From VRUE01 sp963717375 (lineage in GTDB: Bacteria > Actinomycetota > Thermoleophilia > Solirubrobacterales > 70-9), in NCBI GenBank assembly GCA_963717375.1, contig OY970329.1, forward strand, positions 434,001 through 498,000: DNA of 64,000 bases, read 5' to 3'. Every line of letters begins with the position of its first letter. Positions within the stretch are counted from its first letter, which is position 1. A program made the translations under genes and the position numbers. This document shows positions 7,341 to 17,430 of this stretch, one piece after another. A model generated the notes under the pieces. That model was not told the origin of the DNA and ran no database searches. It saw only the letters and a program-made list of their open reading frames with translations.

Positions 7341-9904
7341 TCGGCGAGCTCCTCGAGCTCGGCCCGGTGGCGCTCGAGCTTGGCCCGCTCCTCCTCGACC
7401 AGCTCGGCCGGCGCTTTGGCGACGAACTTCTCGTTGGCCAGCTTGCCCTCGGCGCGGGCGACCTCCGAGCGCAGCTCCTCGCGGCGCTTCTCCAGCCGGG
7501 CGGCGACCGCACCAGCGTCGATCTCCGGCGAGGCGAGCACCTTGACCGGGCCGACCGCCGCGATCGGCTCTCCCCCGTCCTCGCTGAACTCGAAGCGGGC
7601 GAGGCGGCCGACGAACTCCTGCGGCTGCTCGCCCTCGACGCGTCCCGAAAGCTTGCTGGCAGCGGGGGCTTCGACCATCTCGCGCCAGGTGCGCAGCCGG
7701 CGGGTCAGCTCGATCCCACGGCCGACCTCGGCCTCCGCCCCGGCGTCGAAGAGCGACTCATCGACCCTGGGAAAGGGATGAACTGCAAGGTGACCCTTGC
7801 TGGAGGGGTGGTAGGACCAGACCTCCTCGGTCACGAAGGGCATCAGCGGGTGCAGCAGGGCGAGCGTCCGCTCCAGCACCCAGAGCAGGGTTGCCGAGAC
7901 CTCCGCCTCACCGTCGTACAACCGCGGCTTGGCGATCTCCAGGTACCAGTCGCAGAGCTCCGACCAGAAGAAGGCGTAGGCCTCCTGGGCGGCGTGGGCG
8001 AAGTCATATGTGTCGAGCTTCTCGGTGACCGAGGTGATCGTCTGCTCCAGTCGCGAGAGGATCCAGCGGTCCTCGATCTTGAGCGGAGCCGGCTTCGCCT
8101 CGACCTCGGCCGTGTTGAGCAGGATCAGGCGGCTCGCGTTCCAAAGCTTGTTGGCGAGGTCGCGGCCCTGCTGGACCTTGGCGTCGGAGTAGCGCACGTC
8201 CTGGGTCGAGGACATCGCCAGCAGGCCGAAGCGCAGCGCGTCTGCGCCGTGCACGTCGATCTCGTCGAGCGGGTCGATCCCGGTGCCGAGGCTCTTCGAC
8301 ATCCGCCGCCCGTCGCGGGCCTGGATCACCGAGTGCACGTAGACGTCTTTGAAGGGAACGTCGCCGGCGAACTCGAGCCCGGTCATGATCATCCGCGCCA
8401 CCCAGAGGAAGAGGATCTCGCGCGCCGTGGTGAGGAAGCTGGTCGGGTAGAAAGCGCGCAGCTCGGGCGTATCGTCGGGCCAGCCGAGCGTGGCGAAGGG
8501 CCAGATCGCCGAGCTGAACCAGGTGTCGAGCACGTCCTCCTCCTGGCGCAGCTCGCCGCCGCAGGAGCCGCAGCGCTCCGGGGCCGCCGCCGGGTCCTCG
8601 GCGACGAAGACCTCCTCGCACGGGTCGCAGTACCAGACCGGGATCCGGTGCCCCCACCAGAGCTGGCGCGAGATGCACCAGGGGCGGATCTCTCGCATCC
8701 AGTCGAGGTAGACGCGCTTCCACTGCGCCGGCGCGATCCGCACCCGATCCTTTTCCACCGCCTCGATCGCCGGCGCCGCCAGCTCGTCCATGCGGCAGAA
8801 CCACTGCAGCGAGATCAGCGGCTCGATCCGCTCGCCCGAGCGGTGGGAGAAGGGGACCGAGTGGGTGTAGGGCTCTTCGGCGCTGAGCACGCCCTCCTCG
8901 CGCAGCGCCGCCACCACCGCCTCCTGAGCCTCGGCCACGGTCATCCCTGCGAACCTCTCCCCCGCCTCCGCCGTGAGACGGCCGTCGGGGCCGATCGCGA
9001 CGATCTCCTCGAGCCCGTGCTTGCGGCCAATCTCGAAGTCGTTGGGGTCGTGGCCCGGGGTGATCTTCAGCGCCCCGGTGCCGAACTCGGGATCGACGTG
9101 CTCGTCGGCGATGATCGGCAGCCGGCGCCCGACCAGCGGCAGGACGCAGAACTGGCCGACGAGGTCGCCGTAGCGCTCGTCGCTGGGGTTGACGGCGACG
9201 GCGGTGTCGGCCAGCATCGTCTCCGGGCGCACGGTGGCGACGGTGAGGATGCGATCGGAGCCCTCGACCGGGTAGTCGATCGAGTAGAGCGTGTCCTCGA
9301 CCTCACGGTTCTCGACCTCGAGGTCGGAGATCGCCGAATGCGAGCCGGGATCCCAGTTGACCATGTAGTTGTCGCGGTAGATGTAGCCCTTGTCGAAGAG
9401 CTGTTTGAAGACGCGATAGACGGCCTTCACATATCCGTCATCCAGGGTGAAGCGCTCGCGCTCGTAGTCGCAGGAGGCGCCAAGGCGCTTGTATTGCTCG
9501 ACGATCCGCGAGCCGTACTCCTGCTTCCACTCCCAGACCCGCTTGACGAACTCCTCGCGACCGAGGTCGTGCCGGGAGACCCCTTCGGCGCGGAGCATTT
9601 TCTCGACCACCGACTGGGTGGCGATGCCGGCGTGGTCGGTGCCAAGAATCCAGAGCGAGTTGCGCCCCCGCATCCGGTTCATCCGCACCAGCGCGTCCTG
9701 CATCGACCCATTGAGCGCGTGCCCCATATGCAGCGCCCCGGTCACGTTGGGCGGCGGAATAGCAACCGAAAAGTTCTCCTCGGGCGTGCCCTCGGCAGGC
9801 GGATGGAAATACCCCGCCTCCATCCATTCGGCAAAGATCCGACCCTCAACCTCAGTCGGGTCGTAACGGGTCTTCTCCTGCAGATTGTCCTGGCGCTCGC
9901 TCAC
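7337..9904 (-). CDS. valS: Valyl-tRNA synthetase
   Basis: Class I aminoacyl-tRNA synthetase charging tRNA-Val. The 855-residue length is typical. PPPNVTGALHMGHAL carries the HIGH motif (HMGH, 59-62) and ARDGRRMSKSLG the KMSKS motif (about 534-538). The editing domain lies between them (TVRPETMLADTAVAVNP, GTGALKITPGHDPNDFEI). A zinc knuckle-like CDPC...CGSC pair precedes DVLDTWFSSAIWP. The anticodon-binding domain (about 600-740) and the C-terminal coiled-coil arm (about 800-855) follow. GTG 9904 is used; there are 11 bases between the clpX stop and this start, and the stop overlaps folC. Confidence 0.98.
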   Translation of the reverse strand: MSERQDNLQEKTRYDPTEVEGRIFAEWMEAGYFHPPAEGTPEENFSVAIPPPNVTGALHMGHALNGSMQDALVRMNRMRGRNSLWILGTDHAGIATQSVVEKMLRAEGVSRHDLGREEFVKRVWEWKQEYGSRIVEQYKRLGASCDYERERFTLDDGYVKAVYRVFKQLFDKGYIYRDNYMVNWDPGSHSAISDLEVENREVEDTLYSIDYPVEGSDRILTVATVRPETMLADTAVAVNPSDERYGDLVGQFCVLPLVGRRLPIIADEHVDPEFGTGALKITPGHDPNDFEIGRKHGLEEIVAIGPDGRLTAEAGERFAGMTVAEAQEAVVAALREEGVLSAEEPYTHSVPFSHRSGERIEPLISLQWFCRMDELAAPAIEAVEKDRVRIAPAQWKRVYLDWMREIRPWCISRQLWWGHRIPVWYCDPCEEVFVAEDPAAAPERCGSCGGELRQEEDVLDTWFSSAIWPFATLGWPDDTPELRAFYPTSFLTTAREILFLWVARMIMTGLEFAGDVPFKDVYVHSVIQARDGRRMSKSLGTGIDPLDEIDVHGADALRFGLLAMSSTQDVRYSDAKVQQGRDLANKLWNASRLILLNTAEVEAKPAPLKIEDRWILSRLEQTITSVTEKLDTYDFAHAAQEAYAFFWSELCDWYLEIAKPRLYDGEAEVSATLLWVLERTLALLHPLMPFVTEEVWSYHPSSKGHLAVHPFPRVDESLFDAGAEAEVGRGIELTRRLRTWREMVEAPAASKLSGRVEGEQPQEFVGRLARFEFSEDGGEPIAAVGPVKVLASPEIDAGAVAARLEKRREELRSEVARAEGKLANEKFVAKAPAELVEEERAKLERHRAELEELAE

Positions 9905-9915
9905 CGAGCGCGAGT

Positions 9916-11208
<1,293 letters not shown>

Positions 11209-11214
11209 CGGAAT

Positions 11215-11228
11215 CCCCTCCTTAGGGG
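11215..11228 (-). promoter_or_regulatory. Short hairpin overlapping the clpX ribosome-binding site
   Basis: In the clpX mRNA sense the sequence reads CCCCTAAGGAGGGG. Five-base arms CCCCT and AGGGG enclose AAGG, so the Shine-Dalgarno AAGGAGG lies within the loop and 3' arm. A five-pair GC-rich stem could lower translation of a gene that also appears to use a CTG start. Functional relevance is inference only. Confidence 0.3.
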
Positions 11229-11352
11229 CAATGGTTGCCTACCGGCTCGCGCTCCAAAGCTTAAAGGGAGACGCAAGCCGGCCCTGTCAGTGCGGTCGTT
11301 TACTGCGCCGAGTGCGCCGTCCCTCCCCGTGACTGGGAACATCCAGACACGC

Positions 11353-11796
11353 ATGCGGATCGAACCGATCAGCGAAGGGCAGTTCGAGCGGCTTCTACCG
11401 CTGATCGCTGCCTACCAGGGCTTCTACGAAGCGAAGCAGATCGATGAGGGACGCAACCGCGCTTTCTTCTCCCACTTCATCGCCCCCAGCGAGGACGGCA
11501 TGCTGCTCGGCGCCTGGCGCGAGGACGAGCTAGTCGGCTATGCCTGCCTCTACTGGAGCTTCACTTCGACCGTCCCGGCCGAGACGGTGCTGATGAACGA
11601 CCTCTACGTCGAGCCAGGGACCCGCGGCACAGGCGTCGGCCGCGCCCTAATCGAGGCCAGTGCCGCGGTTGGACGCGAGCGCGGCGCCCAGCGCCTCGAA
11701 TGGGCCACCGCCCCCGACAACGAGACCGCTCAGCGCCTCTACGACTCGACCGGCGCCGAGCGCGCCGAGTGGATTACCTACGAGATAGAGCTTTAG
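11353..11796 (+). CDS. GNAT family N-acetyltransferase
   Basis: Single-domain GNAT acyltransferase of 147 residues using acetyl-CoA; the substrate is unknown. The fold is evident from the central MNDLYVEPGTRGTGVGRALIEA, where RGTGVG is the acyl-CoA pyrophosphate loop (motif A). The C-terminal beta region is DNETAQRLYDSTGAERAEW. I use ATG 11353; an in-frame GTG at 11329 would add eight residues and neither has a clear ribosome-binding site, so a leaderless or weakly translated mRNA is possible. It is divergent from clpX (144-base intergenic) and convergent with the M23 peptidase gene, overlapping it by four bases at the stops. Confidence 0.88.
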   Translation: MRIEPISEGQFERLLPLIAAYQGFYEAKQIDEGRNRAFFSHFIAPSEDGMLLGAWREDELVGYACLYWSFTSTVPAETVLMNDLYVEPGTRGTGVGRALIEASAAVGRERGAQRLEWATAPDNETAQRLYDSTGAERAEWITYEIEL

Positions 11797-12308
11797 CTGT
11801 AGCGATTCCAGCGCCGCAGGCTGGGCTCGGGGTCTACCGGGCGGCCGTGCACGTGGATCTCGAAGTGGAGGTGGCAGCCGATCGTGATCGCGTTGCCGGT
11901 CTCCCCCACGGCGCCCACTCGCTCTCCGGTCCAGACCCTGTCGCCCTTCTGGACCAGGGCCGGGCGGGGCATGTGGGCGTAGAAGTAACTGCGGTCCTCG
12001 CCTTCGCCGTGGATCAGCAGGTAGTTGCCGTAGAGGACTGGGTCGTAGCCGGTCTTGAGGACGCGGCCATTGCGGACGGCCACAAGCGGGGTGTCGCAGG
12101 CCGCGACTATGTCGAAGCCCTCGTGGGTGCGGCCACCGCTGCGCGGGGCGCCGAATTCACCGATCGCACCGCGGACTCCGTGCGGACCCTGGACGGGGAA
12201 GACGTGGTCGTAGTAAGTGACGCCGCCGTCGCGAGTGGCGAGGCGGGCCGATGCTGGTGCGGCAAAGGCCGCGAAGGCGAGGAGGACTAGAAGGGCCGGG
12301 CGCTTCAG
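11793..12308 (-). CDS. Secreted M23 (LytM-type) zinc metallopeptidase
   Basis: Predicted extracytoplasmic peptidoglycan endopeptidase. The frame continues upstream from GTG 12083 to encode a clear signal peptide (KRPALLVLLAFAAFAAPASA) followed by the full LytM domain. Zinc ligands are the His and Asp of GRTHEGFD and the HLH of GCHLHFEIHVHG; the intervening YAHM is also present. No ATG, GTG or TTG lies before the signal peptide, but a CTG at 12308 overlaps the clpP stop as CTGA. That gives 171 residues and suggests translational coupling to clpP. At about 170 residues the protein is essentially signal plus catalytic domain with no wall-binding module. Starting at 12083 would remove the signal peptide and the first zinc ligands. 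Confidence 0.87.
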   Translation of the reverse strand: MKRPALLVLLAFAAFAAPASARLATRDGGVTYYDHVFPVQGPHGVRGAIGEFGAPRSGGRTHEGFDIVAACDTPLVAVRNGRVLKTGYDPVLYGNYLLIHGEGEDRSYFYAHMPRPALVQKGDRVWTGERVGAVGETGNAITIGCHLHFEIHVHGRPVDPEPSLRRWNRYS

Positions 12309-12889
12309 TGGTGTTCGATCACGCGGTCGACGAGGTTGTACTCCTTCGCCTCCTCCGCGCTCATAAAGTAATCGCGGTCGGTGTCGTTGGTGACCTTCTC
12401 GAACGACTGACCGGTGTGCTTGGCGAGGATCTCGTCAAGGCGGCGGCGAACGTCGATGATCTCTTTGGCGTGGATCTCGATGTCGGTCGCCTGTCCCTGG
12501 AAGCCTGAGGAAACCTGGTGGATGAGGATCTTCGAGTTGGGCAGCGACATCCGCTTGCCGGCAGCGCCACCGGCGAGGAGAAGCGCGCCCATGCTCATCG
12601 CGATGCCGACGCAGATCGTCTGCACGTCGGGCTTGATGAACTGCATCGTGTCGTAGATCGCCAGGCCCGAGTAGACCGAGCCGCCCGGCGAGTTGATGTA
12701 AAGGCTGATGTCCTTGTCCGGATCCTCGGACTCCAGGTGCAGGAGCTGGGCCACGATCAGGTTGGCGATGTCCTGGGTGACCTCGGTGCCGAGGAAGACA
12801 ATGCGCTCGTTCAGCAGGCGCGAGTAGATGTCGAAGGAGCGCTCGCCGCGCGAGGTCTGCTCGACAACCATTGGAACCAGAGGGCTCAT
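12305..12889 (-). CDS. clpP: ATP-dependent Clp protease proteolytic subunit
   Basis: Serine peptidase forming the tetradecameric chamber partnered by ClpX. The 194 residues include NERIVFLGTEV, INSPGGSVYSGLAIYDTM, and a catalytic triad with Ser99 in GIAMSMGA, His124 in ILIHQ and Asp173 in DTDRDYF. ATG 12889 is used. It follows trigger factor by 69 bases, the common tig-clpP order. It continues into the M23 peptidase through a CTGA overlap. There is a single clpP copy in the window, although actinobacteria often have two. Confidence 0.97.
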   Translation of the reverse strand: MSPLVPMVVEQTSRGERSFDIYSRLLNERIVFLGTEVTQDIANLIVAQLLHLESEDPDKDISLYINSPGGSVYSGLAIYDTMQFIKPDVQTICVGIAMSMGALLLAGGAAGKRMSLPNSKILIHQVSSGFQGQATDIEIHAKEIIDVRRRLDEILAKHTGQSFEKVTNDTDRDYFMSAEEAKEYNLVDRVIEHH

Positions 12890-12958
12890 CAGCGCAACTC
12901 TATAGAAGGGCCATGCCGGACCAGCGGCCAGGCTGTCGATCCTGCACGGACAGTGCCA

Positions 12959-14347
12959 TCAGGAGTCGGAGTCCGGCGTCCACAGCTCGCCTTTCTCCTC
13001 CTCCTTCTCTTTCTCCGGGGTCCAGATCTTCTCGCGCGCCTCGGCCTGCTCGAGCGGGATCGGCTTGGCCGAGTCGGCGACGACGTCGATCGCCTTGCGC
13101 ACCTGGATGTCCTCGCGGACCATCGCGTCGCGGCCGTTCTCGCGCAGCCGCTCGAGCAGCTTCTCCGGCGTCGTGCGCTCGTGCTCGGCGGTGTGGGCAA
13201 GCGCCTCGATCATTTCCTCCTCGGAAACCTCTATCGCCTCGGCCTCGGCGATCGCCGCCAGCACCGCCTCGCGCTTGAGCTCGCGCTCGGCGTCGGGCTT
13301 GGACTCCTCGAGCACCTCCTCGAGCGTTTTGCCCTGCATCTGCAAGAAGGTGTCGGGGCTCATGCCGCGGCCGGCGAGCTGCCTGCCGACCCGGTCCCAG
13401 CGCTCGGCCGCGCGGGCGGCGACGAGGTCGTCGGGGATGTCAACCGTTGCCGCGTCGACGGCGGCGTCGACGGCGGCGACCCTGAAGTCCTGCTCGGCGC
13501 GCTCGTCGACCGCTTCGGCGACGCGCTTGCCAATGTCATCGCGCAGCTCATCGATGCTCTCGAACTCCGAGGCCTCGGAGGCGAAGTCGTCGTCGAGCTC
13601 GGGCAGGACCTTTTCCCGCACCTCTTTGACCTCGACTTTGAAGACCGCGTCCTGGCCGGCCAGATCCTCAGCCTGGTAGTCCTCGGGGAAGGTGACCTCG
13701 ACCTCGCGCTCCTCGCCGGCGGAGGCTCCGGTCAGCTGCTCCTCGAAGCCCTCGATCAGCTGGCCGCTGCCGAGCTCGAGCAGGTAGTCGCCCGCCTTGC
13801 CGCCCTCGAATGCCTTGCCGTCGACCAGGCCCTCGAAGTCCATCAGCAGCACGTCGCCGTCGGCGGCCGCCCGCTCGACCGGCTCCAGCCGGGCGAAGCC
13901 GGCGCGGATCCGCTCGACCTCGCGGTCGACGATCTCGTCGGTCGGCTCGGACTCGGCCTTGCCGACCTCGAGCTCCTTGTACTCGCCCAGTTTCGCCTTA
14001 GGCCGCACGCCGATCTCGAATTTGAAGCTGAGTGGCTCGTTCTCGGCCTCGGGGGCGGTGACGATCTCGATGTCCGGGTCGCCGATCGGGCTAATCCCCG
14101 AGCGCAGCAGTGCCTGCTCGTACCACTCGGGCAGCGAGTCGCGGATCGCCTCCTGGATCACGGAGCCAAAGCCGAGCCGCTGGATCACCAGCGACGGCGG
14201 CGCCTTGCCCTTGCGGAAACCCGGCATCCGCATCTCCTTGGCGAGCCCGCGGGCGGCGCGCTGCAGGCCGCGGCCAACCAAATCGGCGGGAACCTCCACC
14301 TCGACTCGCACGCGCGAATCGGGCAGCTCTGTGACGGCGGTCTGCAT
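12959..14347 (-). CDS. tig: Trigger factor (ribosome-associated chaperone)
   Basis: Ribosome-bound chaperone and peptidyl-prolyl isomerase acting on nascent chains. The 462-residue protein has the N-terminal ribosome-binding domain with signature MPGFRKGKAP (about 41-50). The central FKBP-like PPIase domain spans roughly 150-245 (GDVLLMDFEGLVDGKAFEGG). The long helical C-terminal chaperone arms follow. The extreme C-terminus is a Glu/Lys-rich tail ending TPDSDS. ATG 14347 aligns with the family start (MQTAVTELPDSRVRVEVEVP). It lies upstream of clpP on the same strand. Confidence 0.97.
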   Translation of the reverse strand: MQTAVTELPDSRVRVEVEVPADLVGRGLQRAARGLAKEMRMPGFRKGKAPPSLVIQRLGFGSVIQEAIRDSLPEWYEQALLRSGISPIGDPDIEIVTAPEAENEPLSFKFEIGVRPKAKLGEYKELEVGKAESEPTDEIVDREVERIRAGFARLEPVERAAADGDVLLMDFEGLVDGKAFEGGKAGDYLLELGSGQLIEGFEEQLTGASAGEEREVEVTFPEDYQAEDLAGQDAVFKVEVKEVREKVLPELDDDFASEASEFESIDELRDDIGKRVAEAVDERAEQDFRVAAVDAAVDAATVDIPDDLVAARAAERWDRVGRQLAGRGMSPDTFLQMQGKTLEEVLEESKPDAERELKREAVLAAIAEAEAIEVSEEEMIEALAHTAEHERTTPEKLLERLRENGRDAMVREDIQVRKAIDVVADSAKPIPLEQAEAREKIWTPEKEKEEEKGELWTPDSDS

Positions 14348-14382
14348 CGGGGCGCGGGACCCTAAAGGAATCGACCGCGCGG

Positions 14383-14493
14383 CTACCGGCGGCGCTGCCT
14401 GAGCCCGGTCCTGACCGCAATGCCGAAGTCGATCGCGAAGGCGAGGCCGCGCCCCACCGGCCCGGTGACGAGCCAGGCTTTAAGCGCGGTCAT
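14383..14493 (-). CDS. Possible 36-residue small protein downstream of ctaG
   Basis: A short frame starting at ATG 14493, with AAAGGA about nine bases upstream, inside the end of ctaG. It encodes an amphipathic/hydrophobic core (TALKAWLVTGPVGRGLAFAI) and a basic tail (RTGLRQRRR). It overlaps the ctaG stop by 14 bases. The good ribosome-binding site and the hydrophobic GPVGRGLAFAIDFG patch suggest a small membrane-associated protein of the cytochrome oxidase neighbourhood. Chance coding cannot be excluded. Confidence 0.4.
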   Translation of the reverse strand: MTALKAWLVTGPVGRGLAFAIDFGIAVRTGLRQRRR

Positions 14494-15376
14494 CGCCGAC
14501 GATCCTTTCTTCCAGCAGCGCCCCGTGGCCGGCCGCGACGGCGCGCTGGGCGCGGCGCTCGTCGAGGGCGAAGCCCCGATCTTCGGCGAGGTCAAGCAGG
14601 CGTTGTTTCTCGGTCCCTTCCCGGGCCACCTCGAGGAAGATCCAGGCGAGCACACCGAGGGCGAGGAACGTCCCCTCGACCATCATGATCGCGCCGGCGG
14701 TGCTCTGATCGCCCATCGGCGAGATGCCCCAATAGTGCTCGCCCTTGCCGTAGATCGGATAGAGCACCGTGCCCGACCACATCAGCACGTTGCCGAGGAT
14801 CGCGCTGGTGAAGCGGACTCCGATTACATAGGCGACCTTCCAGCCGGCGCTGAACCACTGCGGCTTGGGCAGCGGGCCGAAGATCGGCATCCACATCAGG
14901 CAGCCGAAGAAGAGGAAGGCGGAGTGCTCGAGCGCGTGGACCGGCGCCGTGCCGTAGGCGGCGTCATAGAGAGCCGGCACGTGCCAGAGGTAAAAGTTGA
15001 GCGCCCAGAGCGGGAAGGCGACGGCGGGATGGGTGAGGACCTGGAGGCGGTTGAAGGCGCGGATCGCGAGGACCGGCTGCAGCAGCGACCTGGTCAGGCC
15101 GAGGACGAGCAACAGCGTGGCGATGTCGCCGATCAGCAGGTGCTCGACCATGTGGGCGATGACCAGCTCCTCGGCGATGTGGCCGATCGGGCTGAAGAGC
15201 GCGATCGAGATCGTCAGCAGGCCGGCGCCGAAGCAGAGCTGGCGCCAGAGAGGGACCGGGCGGCCGTCCCAGGAGAGAGTCCTGGCGCGCCCCCAGTAAA
15301 GGACGCCGGCGATCGTGATCGGGAAGACCTCGATCGGGGCGAAGGCACCGCTGACGTGGGCGTACAGCAAGCTCAC
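14480..15376 (-). CDS. ctaG: Cytochrome c oxidase assembly factor, CtaG (caa3) family
   Basis: Polytopic membrane protein of the caa3-CtaG family implicated in copper delivery or assembly of cytochrome c oxidase. The 298 residues contain about seven hydrophobic helices with conserved His-rich points (AEELVIAHMVEHLLIGDIA; NFYLWHVPALYDAA; VHALEHSAFLFFGCLMW). The start is GTG 15376. It is divergent from the GH15 gene with only 20 bases between the two starts, so promoters must overlap the coding ends or the leaders are very short. The last about 40 residues are charged and cytoplasmic. No oxidase subunit is in the window. Confidence 0.9.
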   Translation of the reverse strand: MSLLYAHVSGAFAPIEVFPITIAGVLYWGRARTLSWDGRPVPLWRQLCFGAGLLTISIALFSPIGHIAEELVIAHMVEHLLIGDIATLLLVLGLTRSLLQPVLAIRAFNRLQVLTHPAVAFPLWALNFYLWHVPALYDAAYGTAPVHALEHSAFLFFGCLMWMPIFGPLPKPQWFSAGWKVAYVIGVRFTSAILGNVLMWSGTVLYPIYGKGEHYWGISPMGDQSTAGAIMMVEGTFLALGVLAWIFLEVAREGTEKQRLLDLAEDRGFALDERRAQRAVAAGHGALLEERIVGDDRA

Positions 15377-15396
15377 GGTGGTAGCTTGGCACGGCC

Positions 15397-17292
15397 GTGA
15401 GCGCTGTCGACCCCCGCTTCCCGCCGATCGGCAGCTACGGCTTCCTCTCCGACTGTCACACCAGCGCCCTGGTCTCCTACGACGGCGCGGTCGAGTGGCT
15501 CTGCCTGCCCCGCTTCGACTCCCCCAGCGCCTTCGGCGCCGTGCTCGACCGCGGCGCCGGTCATTTCAAGCTGGCGCCGACGGGCGTGATCGTGCCGATC
15601 AGCCGCCGCTACGAGCCGGGCACGCTGGTGATCGAGACGACCTGGGTGACCGAGACCGGCTGGGTCGTGGTCCACGACCTGCTCTCGATCCCCGAGTGGG
15701 CGACCGAAGACGGCAAGGGCAGCCGCCCCCGCACCGCCCATGAGGCCGACAACTCGCTGCTGCGAATCGTCACCTGCCTCGACGGCGAGGTCGAGATGGA
15801 GATGGAGTGCCTGCCCCGCTTCGGCTACGGCGCCGAGACGGCGAGCTGGAGCGGCGGCGAGCTGGGCGAAGCGCACGCGATCGGCAGCGACGGCGCCGAG
15901 CTCTGCCTGACCAGCGACATGGAGCTGACGATCGACGGCGGTGCCGCCCGCGGCAGGCTGAAGCTGCGCGAGGACGAGACCGGCTTCTGCTCGATCACCT
16001 GGGGCGACAACCACCTGGGCGGCCCGCGCAGCGCACCGGAGGCGCTGGAGCGGCTCGACTCAACCGAAGAGTTCTGGCGCGAGTGGCTGCGGGCCGGCGA
16101 CTTCCCCGACCACCCCTGGCGGATCCACCTGCAGCGCTCGGCGCTGGTGCTGAAGGGGCTGACCTACACCCCGACCGGCGCCCTCCTCGCCGCCCCCACC
16201 ACCTCGCTGCCCGAGACCCCCGGCGGCGAACGCAACTGGGACTACCGCTACACCTGGATCCGCGACTCGACCTTCAGCCTCTGGGCGCTGCACACGCTCG
16301 GCTTCGACGAGGAGGCGCGCGACTTCATGCGCTTCATCATCGACGTCTGCAAGGACAACCCCGACCTGCAGATCATGTACGGGATCGGCGGCGAGCGCGA
16401 CCTCACCGAGCGCACGCTCGACCACCTCAGCGGCTACGGCGGCGCCAGTCCGGTGCGGGTCGGCAACGGCGCCTTCGACCAGCGCCAAAACGACGTCTGG
16501 GGCGCCCTGCTCGACTCCATATACCTGCACGAAAAGGCCCTGCGCGGGAGCGGCACGCCGGCCGATCGGCAGCTGATCCGCTACCAGGTGGAAGCGGCGA
16601 TCAAGGCCTGGCCCAACCCCGACCAGGGGATCTGGGAGTCGCGCGGCGAGCCCCGGCATTACGTCTCCTCGAAGCTGATGATCTGGGTCGCGGTCGACCG
16701 CGGCGCCCGCCTCGCCACGAGCATCGGCTTCGCGGAGGTCGCCGAGGAGTGGGAGGAGGCGGCGGAACGGATGAAGGCGGAGATCCTCGAGCACGGCGTC
16801 CGCGACGGCGTCTTCCGCCAGCACTACGAGACCGACGCGCTCGATGCCTCCACCCTGCTGATCCCGCTGCTGCGCTTCCTCCCCCCCGACGATCCGCGGG
16901 TGCGGGCCACGGTCGAGGCGATCGCGGCTGACCTGACCGAGCACGGCCTAGTCCTGCGCTACAAGGTCGACGAGACCGACGACGGCCTCAGCGGCGAGGA
17001 GGGAACCTTCCTGATCTGCTCCTTCTGGCTCGTCTCCGCCCTCTCTGAGATCGGCGAGAGCGCTGCGGCGCGCGCCCTCTGCGAGCGGCTGCTGGAGGCG
17101 GCCGGTTGGCTCGACCTCTACGCCGAGGAGCTCGACGCGCCGAGCGGGCGCCACCTCGGCAACTTCCCGCAGGCCTTCACCCACCTGGCTCTGATCAACG
17201 CCGTCTCGCACGTGATCGCCGATGAGCAGCGCAAGGACGGCGGCACGACAGCCGTCTTCACCGAAATGGGCGGCGTCCGCGAGGACGCCTGA
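15397..17292 (+). CDS. Glycoside hydrolase family 15 protein (glucoamylase/trehalase-like)
   Basis: Predicted alpha-glucosidic hydrolase; actinobacterial proteins of this type include trehalases as well as glucoamylases. The 631-residue protein (GTG start) has the N-terminal beta-sandwich (IGSYGFLSDCHTSALVSYDG, about 10-30) and an (alpha/alpha)6 barrel with the family hallmark NWDYRYTWIRDSTFSLWAL (about 283-301). The general-acid region DQGIWESRGEPRHYVSSK and the late GEEGTFLICSFWLV block follow. No signal peptide is seen, so a cytoplasmic role in trehalose or glycogen turnover is likelier than starch degradation outside the cell. It is transcribed alone, ends just before a strong hairpin (17364-17393), and is convergent with the secreted paralogue pair. 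Confidence 0.93.
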   Translation: MSAVDPRFPPIGSYGFLSDCHTSALVSYDGAVEWLCLPRFDSPSAFGAVLDRGAGHFKLAPTGVIVPISRRYEPGTLVIETTWVTETGWVVVHDLLSIPEWATEDGKGSRPRTAHEADNSLLRIVTCLDGEVEMEMECLPRFGYGAETASWSGGELGEAHAIGSDGAELCLTSDMELTIDGGAARGRLKLREDETGFCSITWGDNHLGGPRSAPEALERLDSTEEFWREWLRAGDFPDHPWRIHLQRSALVLKGLTYTPTGALLAAPTTSLPETPGGERNWDYRYTWIRDSTFSLWALHTLGFDEEARDFMRFIIDVCKDNPDLQIMYGIGGERDLTERTLDHLSGYGGASPVRVGNGAFDQRQNDVWGALLDSIYLHEKALRGSGTPADRQLIRYQVEAAIKAWPNPDQGIWESRGEPRHYVSSKLMIWVAVDRGARLATSIGFAEVAEEWEEAAERMKAEILEHGVRDGVFRQHYETDALDASTLLIPLLRFLPPDDPRVRATVEAIAADLTEHGLVLRYKVDETDDGLSGEEGTFLICSFWLVSALSEIGESAAARALCERLLEAAGWLDLYAEELDAPSGRHLGNFPQAFTHLALINAVSHVIADEQRKDGGTTAVFTEMGGVREDA

Positions 17293-17363
17293 GTCGCCCG
17301 CTCACCGACCAAGAACCGCCAGGTCTAACTCCGGCGCCTTCAAACCTCGTCGGCAAAGACGTC

Positions 17364-17393
17364 TTGCCGGATCGCCAATGCGCGATCCGGCAA
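17364..17393. terminator. Hairpin between GH15 and the secreted paralogue (bidirectional terminator)
   Basis: Twelve-base arms TTGCCGGATCGC and GCGATCCGGCAA are perfect complements around a six-base loop (17376-17381). It sits between two convergent stops (17292 and 17431), so it could terminate both. There is no T-run on either side, as is common for high-GC actinobacterial terminators. The rest of the 138-base gap shows nothing else. Confidence 0.65.
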
Positions 17394-17430
17394 CCGAGAT
17401 ATCTGTTACTCCTTCCTCTAAACCGTCAAA

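Noticed and set aside
11329..11352. GTG 11329 as start of the acetyltransferase
   Set aside because: It adds residues with no family similarity and has no ribosome-binding site, though ATG 11353 lacks one too, so this remains weakly decided.
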